The notes under the pieces: model-generated | Database searches by the model: none | Told to the model about the DNA's origin: nothing | The model's input: the letters and a program-made list of their open reading frames with translations, nothing else | Translations under genes and position numbers: made by a program | Shown: positions 8,026-17,051 of the stretch, one piece after another | Layout of the letters: every line of letters starts with the position of its first letter | Numbering within the stretch: the stretch's first letter is position 1 | Source: Actinophytocola xinjiangensis | GTDB lineage: Bacteria; Actinomycetota; Actinomycetes; Mycobacteriales; Pseudonocardiaceae | Assembly: GCF_001921215.1 (NCBI RefSeq) | Contig: NZ_MSIF01000019.1 | Coordinates: 62,001 to 126,000 of the forward strand | DNA length: 64,000 nt | Direction of reading: 5' to 3'

Positions 8026-9090
8026 TCAGGACGGGAACTTCACGGTCACCGACAGTCCACCGCCGGGCCGCGCGAACACCGTGAGCGTGGCGCGGTGGGC
8101 CGTGGCGACGGCGTCCACGATCGCCAGGCCCAGCCCGTAGCCGTCGCCGCGCCGGCCGGTCTGGAACGGCCGACGCAGGCGCGGCAGCTACTCGGGCGGG
8201 ACGACCGGACCGCTGTTGGCGACCGTGACCGCCCGGCCCCGCGTGGTGATCTCCACCTGCCCGCCCGGATGGTTGTGGCGCAACGCGTTGTCGACCAGGT
8301 TCGCGACGAGGCTCTCGACCAGACCCACGTCCCCGGCCACCGACGACGGCGTGAGCCGCTCGACGACCTCGATACCGCGCCCGACCGCGACCTCGCGGCG
8401 CGCGGCGAGCACCCCGGCGGCCAGACCGGCCAGGTCCAGGGGCTCCCGGCGGGCCACGCCGCGTTCGCTGGTCGCCAGCGCCAGCAGCCCGCTCACCAGC
8501 CGCTCCTGGTGCCCACCGAGGTCCAGGGCCTGCTCACACGCCGCGCGCAGCGTGGTGGCGTCGGCGTCGGGGTCGGTGAGGGCGACCTCCAGCAGGGTCC
8601 GCTGGCCGGCGAGCGGGGTGCGCAGCTCGTGGGAGGCGTTGGCCACGAAGTGCCGTTGGGCGTCGAAGGACGTCTCCAGGCGGGCGAACAGGTCGTCGAG
8701 GATGTGGCCCAGCTCGGTCAGCTCGTCGGCCGGCGCCCCGAGATCCAGCCGCCGGTGCAGGTTCCCGGCCGAGATGGCCCTGGCCGTGGCGGTCATCGCC
8801 CGCAGCGGGCGCAGAAACCGGCCGGCCACCACCCACCCCACCGCCGCCGACAGCGGGACGAGCACGACCAGCGCCACGACCGCGCCGGCCAGCAGCGCCC
8901 GCGGGCCGATCCCGTCGCCGTTGCCGGTCAACGCGGGCGTGGCCGCACTGTGCGCCGGAACGGTCGACCGCAGACCGGCGAGCGGGACGGTGACCACCGC
9001 CAGCACCACGACCCCCACCCCGAACACCGCCGAGGCGTAGAACAGGGTCAGCCGCGCCTGGAGGGACCGCCGGGGCAGCGCGTCAGCCAT
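8026..9090 (-). pseudogene. Sensor histidine kinase interrupted by an in-frame TAG
   Basis: The open part from ATG 9090 encodes 300 residues: one transmembrane helix (~15-38), sensor region, second helix (~65-88), HAMP, H box NASHELRTPLAGQRTL and the N box (VANLVDNALRHN), reaching VANSGPVVPPE. There an amber TAG (8188-8190) stops it. The same frame then continues for 53 codons without a break (LPRLRRPFQTGRRGDGYGLG...) to TGA at 8026-8028. That tail holds the F-box-like and G2 (GDGYGLGLAIV) parts of the ATPase domain. Restoring one codon (for example CAG or GAG) gives a normal 354-residue kinase. Without readthrough the kinase lacks its ATP lid and should be inactive. Overlaps the regulator gene by 8 bases. 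Confidence 0.85.
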
Positions 9091-9751
9091 CGGGCGGCCC
9101 GATCCGGTAGCCGCCCTCGCGGATCGTGACGATCACCGGCGGGTCGCCGAGCTTGGCCCGCAGCCGGTGCATGGTGTGCTTGACCGCCGAGGTGAACGGG
9201 TCGGCCGCCTCGTCCCAGACCCGCTCCAGCAGCTCCTCGGCCGACAGGACCACCCCCGGCGCCGCGAGCAGACATTCGAGCAGCGCGAACTCCTTGGGGC
9301 TCAGGTCCAGGCGCCGCCCGGCCCGCGTGGCGCCGCGGCGCGCCGGATCGAGCGTGATGTCGCCGCAGGACAGGGTGGGCGGCAGCGGCGCGGCCGCCCG
9401 GCGGGCCAACGCCCGGACCCGCGCGATCAGCTCGGCGAACGCGAACGGCTTGGGCAGGTAGTCGTCGGCGCCGAGGCCGAGCCCCTCGACCCGGTCCTCG
9501 ACCGTGCCGGCGGCGGTCAGCATCAGCACCCGGGTGCCGCGCTGGTCGGCGGTGATCCGCCGGCACACGTCGTCGCCGTGCACACCCGGCAGGTCCCGGT
9601 CGAGAACCACCACGTCGTAGCGGGTCAACGCCAGCCGGTCGAGCGCCGAGGCACCGTCCAGCACGACGTCCACGGCCATCCCCTCCCGCCGCAGACCGGT
9701 GCCGATGGAGCGGGCCAGCACCTCGAAGTCCTCGGCCACCAGGACCCTCAC
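9083..9751 (-). CDS. OmpR-family response regulator
   Basis: 222 residues from GTG 9751 (MRVLVAEDFEVLARS). The receiver Asp is in YDVVVLDRDLPGVHG and the Lys in YLPKPF. The DNA-binding wing ends VIVTIREGGYRIGPP. Upstream partner of the interrupted kinase, so it may now be an orphan, cross-talk with the intact kinase at 4140, or act unphosphorylated. It is divergent from the ABC exporter operon starting at 9867, its likely target. Three CTCACC repeats sit over and just before its start codon. Confidence 0.92.
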   Translation of the reverse strand: MRVLVAEDFEVLARSIGTGLRREGMAVDVVLDGASALDRLALTRYDVVVLDRDLPGVHGDDVCRRITADQRGTRVLMLTAAGTVEDRVEGLGLGADDYLPKPFAFAELIARVRALARRAAAPLPPTLSCGDITLDPARRGATRAGRRLDLSPKEFALLECLLAAPGVVLSAEELLERVWDEAADPFTSAVKHTMHRLRAKLGDPPVIVTIREGGYRIGPPDG

Positions 9752-9785
9752 CTCGGCTCACCGCCCGTTCCGCGCCTCACCGCCC
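9747..9785. repeat. CTCACC repeats at the regulator start
   Basis: CTCACC occurs at 9747-9752, 9757-9762 and 9776-9781; the last two are part of an exact 10-base repeat CTCACCGCCC (9757-9766 and 9776-9785). The spacings of 10 and 19 bases are compatible with regulator half-sites on one face of the helix. The cluster lies in the divergent promoter region of the response regulator and the ABC operon. Function is inferred from position only. Confidence 0.35.
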
Positions 9786-9854
9786 CCACGATGCCAGTCG
9801 GCGGGTCGCGGCCAGGTCGCAACCGACGAGACCGGGCCGGAACCCGCCCCTGGC

Positions 9855-9860
9855 TACAAC
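9855..9860 (+). promoter_or_regulatory. -10 box TACAAC of a leaderless promoter
   Basis: TACAAC ends 6 bases before ATG 9867. No Shine-Dalgarno sequence is present, which fits leaderless transcription and supports choosing this ATG over upstream in-frame codons. Confidence 0.4.
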
Positions 9861-9866
9861 AACCGC

Positions 9867-10790
9867 ATGACACCACCCACCGGGATCGCCGTCACCGGGC
9901 TGCGCAAGCGGTACGGATCCACCCAGGCCCTCGACGGCATGACCTTCACCGTGCGGCCCGGCCTGGTCACCGGCTTCGTCGGCCCCAACGGCACCGGGAA
10001 GTCCACCACGATGCGGGTGATCCTCGGCCTGGACGCCGTCGACGCCGGAACCGCGCTGGTCAACGGAAAGCCCTACCGCGAGCTGCGCCGCCCACTGACC
10101 CACGTCGGCTCGCTGCTGGACGCCACCGCCCCGCACCCCTCCCGCAGCGCCCGCAACCACCTGCTGTGGCTCGCGCACTCCCAGGGCCTGCCGGCGCGAC
10201 GCGTCGACCAGGTGATCGACCAGGTCGGTCTGGGTGCCGCCGCCCGGCGCGCGGCCGGCGGCTTCTCGCTGGGCATGCGCCAGCGGCTCGGGATCGCCGC
10301 CGCCCTGCTCGGCGACCCGCCGGCCGTCCTGCTCGACGAACCGTTCAACGGCATGGACCCCGACGGCATCATCTGGATGCGCGGCCTGCTGCGCTCACTG
10401 GCCGCCCGCGGTCGCGCCGTCCTGGTCTCCAGCCACCTGATGGGCGAACTGCAGGACACCGCCGACCATCTCGTCGTGGCCGGCCGGGGCCGGGTCGTGG
10501 CCGACACGCGCGTCGCCGACCTGATCGCCGCCGTGGCCGGGCGCCGGGTTTCGCTACGCACCACCGACCGGCCGTCCGCGACCGCGGCCCTCACCCGCGC
10601 CGGCGCCACCGTGACCGCCACCGGCCAGGACACCGCCACCGTCGCCGGCCTGCCGCCCGACCAGGTCGTGCGGCTGCTCACCGGCGCCGGGATCCCGTTC
10701 GCCGAGGTCACCGCGCACCGCGCCACCCTGGAGGACGCCTACCTGGAACTCACCCGCGACGCGGTCCAGTACCGCACCCCGACGCCGTGA
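9867..10790 (+). CDS. ABC transporter ATP-binding protein
   Basis: 307 residues from ATG 9867 (MTPPTGIAVTGLRKRYGS). Walker A is GPNGTGKST, with Thr in place of the more usual Ala. Signature SLGMRQR, Walker B VLLDEPFNGMD, switch His in SSHLMG. The C-terminal tail ends TLEDAYLELTRDAVQY. Close paralogue of the ATPase at 7003-7926. Overlaps the next gene by GTGA, giving an ATPase-permease-permease operon divergent from the regulator with the broken kinase. Confidence 0.93.
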   Translation: MTPPTGIAVTGLRKRYGSTQALDGMTFTVRPGLVTGFVGPNGTGKSTTMRVILGLDAVDAGTALVNGKPYRELRRPLTHVGSLLDATAPHPSRSARNHLLWLAHSQGLPARRVDQVIDQVGLGAAARRAAGGFSLGMRQRLGIAAALLGDPPAVLLDEPFNGMDPDGIIWMRGLLRSLAARGRAVLVSSHLMGELQDTADHLVVAGRGRVVADTRVADLIAAVAGRRVSLRTTDRPSATAALTRAGATVTATGQDTATVAGLPPDQVVRLLTGAGIPFAEVTAHRATLEDAYLELTRDAVQYRTPTP

Positions 10791-12175
10791 CACCGCACGC
10801 CGAGTGGACCAAGCTGCGCACCGTCCGCGCCTGGGTCGCCGGCCTGCTCGCCTCGGCCCTGATGGTGGTGGCGGTCGCGGTGCTCACCGGCATCAGCACC
10901 GACCAGCGAAACGCCCCGCCCGTGCCGGTCGGCCCGGAAGGCGGGCCGGTCACCGACAGCTTCTACCTCGTGCACCGCTCCCTGCCCGGGAACGGCACCA
11001 TCTCCGCGTCGGTCATCGCCCCCGACGGCGCGCCGTGGGCCAAGGCCGGACTGATCGTCAAGGACGGCACCCGCCCCGGCTCGCGCTACGCCGCGATCAT
11101 GCTGACCGGCGACCACGGCGTCCGACTGCAACACGACTTCGTCCACGACGTGCCGGCCGCCCCGGCCCGCTGGCTGCGCCTGGACCGCGACGGCGACACC
11201 GTCACCGGCGCCACCTCCGCCGACGGCACCCACTGGACGACCGTCGGCACCGCCCAGGTGCCCGGCCGCGACGCGCGCGTCGGCCTGTTCGTCGCCTCCC
11301 CCCAGGTCGTGCGGGGGAGAGGCACCGTTCCTAGCGCGTCCACCGCCGTCTTCGACGACGTCCGTGTCCCGCCCGGGCACTGGACCGGTGAACAGATCGG
11401 CGCCGGAACCGCCACGTTCGGTGGCTACCCGCGCGGCACGATCGGGTCGTTCACCGAGACCGCCGGCCGCCTCACCGTGACCGGCGCCGGTGACCTGGCC
11501 CCCGCCGTCCGCGACGGCCTCGGCAGCGGCGGCACCCTCCGCGAGATCCTCACCGGCACGTTCGCCGCCCTGGTCGCCGTCATCGTCCTGGCCTCCCAGT
11601 TCGTCTCCACCGAGTACCGCGACGACCTGATGCGCGTCACCCTGACCGCGACCCCACGCCGAGGTCGGGTGCTCGCGGCCAAGGCCGTGGTGCTGGGGGC
11701 GGTCACGTTCGTCGCCGGCCTGGCCGGGTCGGCCGTCGCGGTCCCCCTGGGTTCGACGCTGGCCAGGGCCAGCGGCGTGTACGTGTTTCCCGTGTCGCCG
11801 TGGACCCAGCTGCGGGTGGAACTCGGCACCGCCGCCCTGCTCGCCACCACCGCGATCCTGGCCGTGGCCGTCGCCACCGTGTTCCGGCGCGGCGCCGTCA
11901 CCACGGTCCTCACGCTCGTCGTCCTGCCCTACCTGCTGGTCGCCCAACTCCCGTTCCTGCCGCCCGACGCCGCCCACTGGCTGACGACCGTGACCCCGGC
12001 CGCGGCCTTCGCCGTCCAGCAGACGCTGGTGCCCTACCACCAGGTCAGCGGCGTGTACACGCCCTACAACGACTACTACCCGCTGCCACCGTGGGCCGGC
12101 CTGGCCGTCCTCGCGGCCTACACCGCGGTGGCCCTGGCCGTCGCCGCCGCCGTGCTCCGCCGGAGAGACGCGTGA
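10787..12175 (+). CDS. ABC-2 permease with an extracytoplasmic lectin-like sandwich domain
   Basis: 462 residues from GTG 10787. After the short cytoplasmic start (HAEWTKLRTVRAW) and a first transmembrane helix (~13-37) comes a ~200-residue hydrophilic insert. It contains SASVIAPDGAPWAKAGLIVK, SADGTHWTTVGTAQ and FDDVRV, the pattern of concanavalin-like DUF1349/LamG-type sandwiches. About five more helices follow, with the permease loop TPRRGRVLAAKAV. Ordinary ABC-2 permeases are ~250 residues, so the insert nearly doubles the protein and should project outside the cell. It may capture or sense a glycan or peptide substrate. The second permease downstream lacks it, suggesting an asymmetric heterodimer. 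Confidence 0.85.
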   Translation: MTPHAEWTKLRTVRAWVAGLLASALMVVAVAVLTGISTDQRNAPPVPVGPEGGPVTDSFYLVHRSLPGNGTISASVIAPDGAPWAKAGLIVKDGTRPGSRYAAIMLTGDHGVRLQHDFVHDVPAAPARWLRLDRDGDTVTGATSADGTHWTTVGTAQVPGRDARVGLFVASPQVVRGRGTVPSASTAVFDDVRVPPGHWTGEQIGAGTATFGGYPRGTIGSFTETAGRLTVTGAGDLAPAVRDGLGSGGTLREILTGTFAALVAVIVLASQFVSTEYRDDLMRVTLTATPRRGRVLAAKAVVLGAVTFVAGLAGSAVAVPLGSTLARASGVYVFPVSPWTQLRVELGTAALLATTAILAVAVATVFRRGAVTTVLTLVVLPYLLVAQLPFLPPDAAHWLTTVTPAAAFAVQQTLVPYHQVSGVYTPYNDYYPLPPWAGLAVLAAYTAVALAVAAAVLRRRDA

Positions 12176-12756
12176 GGCCGGCGCTACACGCGGAGTGGAC
12201 GAAGATCCGCACCGTCGCCGCCCCGTGGTGGCTGCTGCTCGCCGCCCTCGCCGTCATCACGGCCGGGCGCCTCACCGGCCACTCCCTCACCGGCGCCGCG
12301 CTCAGCCAGGCCCCCCTGGCGATCCTGGCCGTCCGGACCATCACCGACGAGTACCGCGCGGGCCTGATCCTTACGACCTTCACCGCGACACCGCGCCGTG
12401 GCAGGGTTCTCGCCGCCAAGGCCACGGTCGTCGCCGGCCTGGTCGCCGCGACCGGAGCGCTCGGCGTGTTCCCGGCGGCCCCACACCTCACCCTGACAGC
12501 GTTGCTGGGCCTGGGAATCGCCGCCGTCGTGCGCGACCCCGCGACCAGCATCGGCCTGCTCCTCGCCCTGCTCCACCTGATCCCCCTTCTCGCCCAGGCG
12601 ATCGCCGACCCGTACTGGCACCAGCTCCTGCTGTCGACCACCCCCGGCCTCGGCCTCAACCCCGACACCCCTTGGGGCGGCCTGGGAACGACCGCCGCGT
12701 GGACCGCCGCCGCGCTGGGCGTCGCGACCGCGACCCTGCACCGTCGCGACGGCTGA
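12172..12756 (+). CDS. ABC-2 type permease, short partner
   Basis: 194 residues from GTG 12172 (GTGA overlap with the previous stop). Begins MRPALHAEWTKIRTVAAPW, has about five hydrophobic helices and the conserved loop TPRRGRVLAAKATV. It aligns by eye with the C-terminal membrane half of the upstream permease but has no extracellular insert and is shorter than typical. Likely forms the other half of the exporter with the upstream permease and ATPase. Ends in RRDG followed by a 98-base spacer with no obvious gene. Confidence 0.85.
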   Translation: MRPALHAEWTKIRTVAAPWWLLLAALAVITAGRLTGHSLTGAALSQAPLAILAVRTITDEYRAGLILTTFTATPRRGRVLAAKATVVAGLVAATGALGVFPAAPHLTLTALLGLGIAAVVRDPATSIGLLLALLHLIPLLAQAIADPYWHQLLLSTTPGLGLNPDTPWGGLGTTAAWTAAALGVATATLHRRDG

Positions 12757-12854
12757 CCCGACCACGTTTCGGCCACGCTCCGGCCACGGTGAACCGGCAC
12801 GGTGGTGGGCCCTTCGTCCGGCAAGACCCTCGGCCTGTCCACCCGGTGACCCGG

Positions 12855-13712
<858 letters not shown>

Positions 13713-13804
13713 AAACTACCCCTGGGCGCGTTTGACCCACACGACGACTGCGCGTAGTGTCCGAATCTTAACTGTTCGTATAGTATGTCCGAAAGGTCAA
13801 CTTC

Positions 13805-14095
13805 ATGGGTTTGTTCGACGCTGTCAGGGAGAAGGCTGCTGAGTTGCTGGGAGGGGCCGGTGAGCAGGTCACTGAGCTGACCGGTGCGGAAGTGCCGAAC
13901 GCCGACACCGTGACCGGCGCCGTCGAGGGTGTCACCGGCGGCGTCACCGAGACCGTGGCCGGCGCGACCGACGCCGCCACCGGGCTGACCGACGCCGCCA
14001 CCGGCGTCACCGAAGGGGTGACCGGTGCCGCCGAAGGGGCGGCCGACGGCGTGATCGGCGCGGCCGCGGAGACCGTCGAGCCCTACCGGCCGTGA
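13805..14095 (+). CDS. Small repetitive Val/Thr/Gly/Ala-rich protein
   Basis: 96 residues, ATG 13805 preceded by GAAAGG 8 bases upstream and by an AT-rich promoter stretch with TATAGT at 13779-13784. The start MGLFDAVREKAAELLGG is a plausible amphipathic helix. From residue ~38 the sequence is built of short repeats such as GVTGGVTETVAGATDAATG, ending EPYRP. No Cys, no signal peptide, no Trp. Not recognised as a known enzyme. It resembles stress-type CsbD/LEA-like or MT0933-like small helical proteins in composition only. Followed at once by a bidirectional hairpin terminator. Confidence 0.65.
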   Translation: MGLFDAVREKAAELLGGAGEQVTELTGAEVPNADTVTGAVEGVTGGVTETVAGATDAATGLTDAATGVTEGVTGAAEGAADGVIGAAAETVEPYRP

Positions 14096-14099
14096 GGAA

Positions 14100-14129
14100 C
14101 GGCTCCGGCGTCCCGCGACGCCGGAGCCG
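14100..14129. terminator. Bidirectional hairpin terminator
   Basis: Perfect 13-base stem (14100-14112 with 14117-14129) and 4-base loop CCGC, between the convergent 96-residue gene (ends 14095) and the fucosidase (ends 14140). GC-rich with no U tract, as usual in actinomycetes. Confidence 0.75.
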
Positions 14130-14139
14130 CACAGTTCCC

Positions 14140-16422
14140 CTACCGGCCGCGGACCTGAACCTCGGCCAGCGACAACGGATCACTCGGCGACGCCAGCTGG
14201 ATCCGCACGTACCGGCCCGTGCTACCCGGCGGCAGCTCCACCACCGACGGGCGCCCGGCCTGGCCGGACAGGTGCACCGCGCTCACACCCGGCGTGGCCT
14301 TCGCGTCCTCCAGCGAGTCGGCCGTGATGGGGCTGTCCGAGGTCAGCACCCAGTAGTCCGACAACCGCTCCGAACAGCAGTCCGTGCGGTTCCAGATGTC
14401 CACAGAGGCCAGATCATGGACCTCGCCGAGGTCCACCTGCCACCACGCCTGGTTCGACGGCTCGGCCGTGTGGGTCACCGAACCCGCACCGTGGTTGCCC
14501 TCGGTGTTCCCGTCGACCGCGCGGCTCGCCGGAGAGTCATACGCCGTCGACTGCTGGGTCGCCGGCTTGCCCCGCGACAGGTTCGGCGGCGCCACCTCGA
14601 CCGGCACCGTCGTCGTGGTGCTCATCCGCCCCCACCGCACGGTCACGTCGATCTCGTAGGAACCCAGCTCGGCCCCCGCCGGCGGTGTCACCCGCAGCGG
14701 CAGCTCCTTGTCCGCGCCCGGAGCCAGCGGGTCGACCACCGTCGAACCGGGGCTGATCCGCCAGCCCTTCGGGCTCTCGACCGACAGCCGCGCCGCCGGC
14801 GCCCGCGAGCGGCCGGTGTTGGTCAGCGTCAGCGTGCCGTCCGTGGTCACCCCGGGGGCGACCTCGTCGGGCAGCTCCGCGCGCGAGCGCAGCACCTGGT
14901 GGACACCCGGCGTCGAGATCCGGAACACGTAGGCGTGCTCGCTGTCGGTCGCGTCCGCGCCCGCCTCGGGGGTGCTCACCACGACCCGGCCCTGCTCGTC
15001 GCGGTGCCAGGGCAGGCTCGCGCCGTCCGAACCGAGCAGCGTGACCTTCGTGCTGTGGTCCACCGGCAGGTCCGACCCCAGGGTCAGCTCCTCGCCGGGC
15101 CAGCTCAGCGCCGTGGCGTAGAGGGTGCCGTCCTTGACGGTGTACCGCACGTCGTCGGGGCCGCCGCGTTCCTCGGCGTGGTTGAAGTAGGTCGTGCCGT
15201 AGATCGCCTCGCCGTTGATGTCCAGCCACGACCCGATGTCCAGCAGCCGCTGGCGTTGCAGCTCCGGGATCGTCCCGTCGGCCTTCGGGCCGATGTTGAG
15301 CAGCAGGTTGCCGTTCTTGCTGACGATGTCCACCAGCGAGTCGACGAGCTGGTCGGAGGTCAGGTAGTCCTCCTCCGGCTCGTTGGCGTTGTAGCCGTAG
15401 GAGTGCGCGATGCCCCGGCTGGACTCCCACTTGTTGGGGTCGATGTCCGGCTTCACCGTGTACTCCGGGGTCTGGAAGTCCAGCTCGGTGCTGTCCAGCG
15501 CCCCGGTGTCGATCTTGCACCGGTTGGCGACCACGACGTCCTTGGGGGACGGGCGGTTCTTGGCCTGGTTGTAGTACTCGGCGACCAGCTCGTTCATCCG
15601 CCAGTACTCGGCCGGCTTGTCCCACTGCCCGTCACACCACAGGATGTCCGGGTCGTACTGGCCGATCAGCTCCCGCAGCTGCGGGAGCATGTAGTCGTCC
15701 ACGTAGTCGTCGACCACCGGCGCGCCGACGTAGGGGATCTCCTCGCCGGTGTAGGCGTTGCGTGCGGGCACGCCGGTGTAGCTGGGGTTGAACCACTCGT
15801 AGAGCGAGTAGTAGAAGCCCGACCGCAGCTTGCCGTCCTCCTCGGCCGCGTCGAACAGTTCGCCGGCCAGGTCACGCTTGGGGCCGAGGTCGACGGTGTC
15901 GCGACCGGAGACCTGGCTGTCGAACAGCGACACGCCCTCGTGGTGCTTGGAGGTCAGCACGAAGTACTTCGCGCCGGCGTCGTTGAACAGCTTCACCCAG
16001 TCCTGGGCGTCGAACTTCTCGGCCTTCCACTGGTCGATGAAACTGTCGTAGGCCGCCTGCTCGCCGTAGGTCTCGCGGTGGTGGCCGTTGGTCGGCCAGC
16101 CCTGCTGGTTCTGGTAGTACCAGTACCACTCGGCATAGCTGCCGCGCGGCCCCCACGCGGGCACCGAGTAGGCACCCCAGTGGATGAAGATGCCGAACTT
16201 GTCGTCGTTGAACCAGCTGGGGGTGGGGTGGCTGTTGAGCGACTCGAGCGTCGGCTCGTAGTCCGGGACGGTGGACGGTGGTGGATGGGCGGCCGCGGGC
16301 GGGGCGAGCGCGACACTGGTCGCGAGCACCGCTGTCAGAGCGGTCGCTTTTCGAGCGCGTCGGCCGATAGATCTGATGACTAAGCCGACATCGCGCGCAA
16401 AGGTGGTGGCAACGCTGCGCAT
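14140..16422 (-). CDS. Secreted GH29 alpha-L-fucosidase with CBM
   Basis: 760 residues from ATG 16422 with AGGAGG five bases upstream. A Sec-type signal (hydrophobic ~28-42, cleavage near AAA-H 46) leads into the GH29 barrel: KFGIFIHWGAYSVPAW (75-90), YFVLTSKHHEGVSLF (153-167), and DILWCDGQW with the likely nucleophile Asp264. A C-terminal sandwich follows (~400-500), then a NEW3-like domain (~515-610). The last ~145 residues (NLSRGKPATQQST... VDLGEVHDLASVDIWNR) are an F5/8-type-C (CBM32-like) module that anchors the enzyme on glycans. Releases terminal L-fucose outside the cell. Faces the five-gene sugar operon that could process such sugars, but is transcribed separately. Confidence 0.92.
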   Translation of the reverse strand: MRSVATTFARDVGLVIRSIGRRARKATALTAVLATSVALAPPAAAHPPPSTVPDYEPTLESLNSHPTPSWFNDDKFGIFIHWGAYSVPAWGPRGSYAEWYWYYQNQQGWPTNGHHRETYGEQAAYDSFIDQWKAEKFDAQDWVKLFNDAGAKYFVLTSKHHEGVSLFDSQVSGRDTVDLGPKRDLAGELFDAAEEDGKLRSGFYYSLYEWFNPSYTGVPARNAYTGEEIPYVGAPVVDDYVDDYMLPQLRELIGQYDPDILWCDGQWDKPAEYWRMNELVAEYYNQAKNRPSPKDVVVANRCKIDTGALDSTELDFQTPEYTVKPDIDPNKWESSRGIAHSYGYNANEPEEDYLTSDQLVDSLVDIVSKNGNLLLNIGPKADGTIPELQRQRLLDIGSWLDINGEAIYGTTYFNHAEERGGPDDVRYTVKDGTLYATALSWPGEELTLGSDLPVDHSTKVTLLGSDGASLPWHRDEQGRVVVSTPEAGADATDSEHAYVFRISTPGVHQVLRSRAELPDEVAPGVTTDGTLTLTNTGRSRAPAARLSVESPKGWRISPGSTVVDPLAPGADKELPLRVTPPAGAELGSYEIDVTVRWGRMSTTTTVPVEVAPPNLSRGKPATQQSTAYDSPASRAVDGNTEGNHGAGSVTHTAEPSNQAWWQVDLGEVHDLASVDIWNRTDCCSERLSDYWVLTSDSPITADSLEDAKATPGVSAVHLSGQAGRPSVVELPPGSTGRYVRIQLASPSDPLSLAEVQVRGR

Positions 16423-16466
16423 CCGGTCCTCCTGTGACGGAAGTGATCGGATGAAAACGTAGCTCA

Positions 16467-16498
16467 GGGCCTGGGGTCCTCACAAGGACACCGGGCCC
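16467..16498. promoter_or_regulatory. Imperfect long hairpin between divergent promoters
   Basis: A 14-position stem (16467-16480 with 16485-16498) has one G-A mismatch and one G-T pair, with loop CACA. It lies between the divergent fucosidase (start 16422) and cupin (start 16521) genes. A CAGGAT -10-like box at 16509-16514 suggests leaderless transcription of the cupin gene, so the hairpin would cover its -35 region. Either an operator or a structural remnant. Confidence 0.35.
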
Positions 16499-16520
16499 GC
16501 GGTGATGACAGGATCGACCC

Positions 16521-17051
16521 GTGCCCCCCGAACAGCTCAGTGACGAGATCGCCGCGCTCGCCGCCCGCCACGGGCTCGAACCGTTGCCCGTGGAGGGCGG
16601 GCTGTTCCGCCGCACCTGGGCCGGCCCGGCCGACGCCACCGGCCGGCCAGCCGGCTCGGCGATCACCCTGCTGCTGGCCAACGAGGCCGACCTGTTCTCC
16701 GCGATGCACCGGCTGCCCATCGACGAGATCTGGCACTTCTACCGGGGCGACCCGGTCGAGGTGCTGCTGCTCGGCCCCGACGGCCAGGACCGCGTCGAGA
16801 CCCTCGGACCAGGGCCCGGCCAGCACGTCCAACTCACCGCGCCCGCCGGAACCTGGATGGGCGCCCAGGTCGTCGCCGGCGGACGCTGGGCACTGTGCGG
16901 CACCACGATGGCCCCCGGTTTCGTCGACGCCGACTACGAGGGCGGCGACGCCGACCAGCTGTGCGCCGCCTACCCGAGGGTCGCCGACCGGATCCGCGCG
17001 CTGTGCCGCCCACACGCCCCGCTGCGCCTGACAGGGACCACCGATGCCTGA
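16521..17051 (+). CDS. Cupin_5 (DUF985) family protein
   Basis: 176 residues from GTG 16521, leaderless context. Family marks: PLPVEGGLFRRTW, SAMHRLPIDEIWHFYRGDPV and FVDADYEGGD. DUF985 cupins are small beta-barrels, sometimes with epimerase-like folds; most have no proven activity. Its stop overlaps the following SDR start by 8 bases, so the pair is translationally coupled. The pairing suggests a small-molecule or sugar modification step, which is inference. Confidence 0.88.
   Translation: MPPEQLSDEIAALAARHGLEPLPVEGGLFRRTWAGPADATGRPAGSAITLLLANEADLFSAMHRLPIDEIWHFYRGDPVEVLLLGPDGQDRVETLGPGPGQHVQLTAPAGTWMGAQVVAGGRWALCGTTMAPGFVDADYEGGDADQLCAAYPRVADRIRALCRPHAPLRLTGTTDA

Noticed and set aside
9167-10786. 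N-terminal extension of the sandwich-domain permease into the ATPase gene
   Set aside because: The extension is an out-of-frame reading of the ATPase; GTG 10787 with the GTGA overlap is the natural start.
14092-16383. A 763-codon open frame antisense to the fucosidase
   Set aside because: No recognisable motif; the minus strand encodes clear GH29 and F5/8C domains with a signal peptide and good ribosome binding site.
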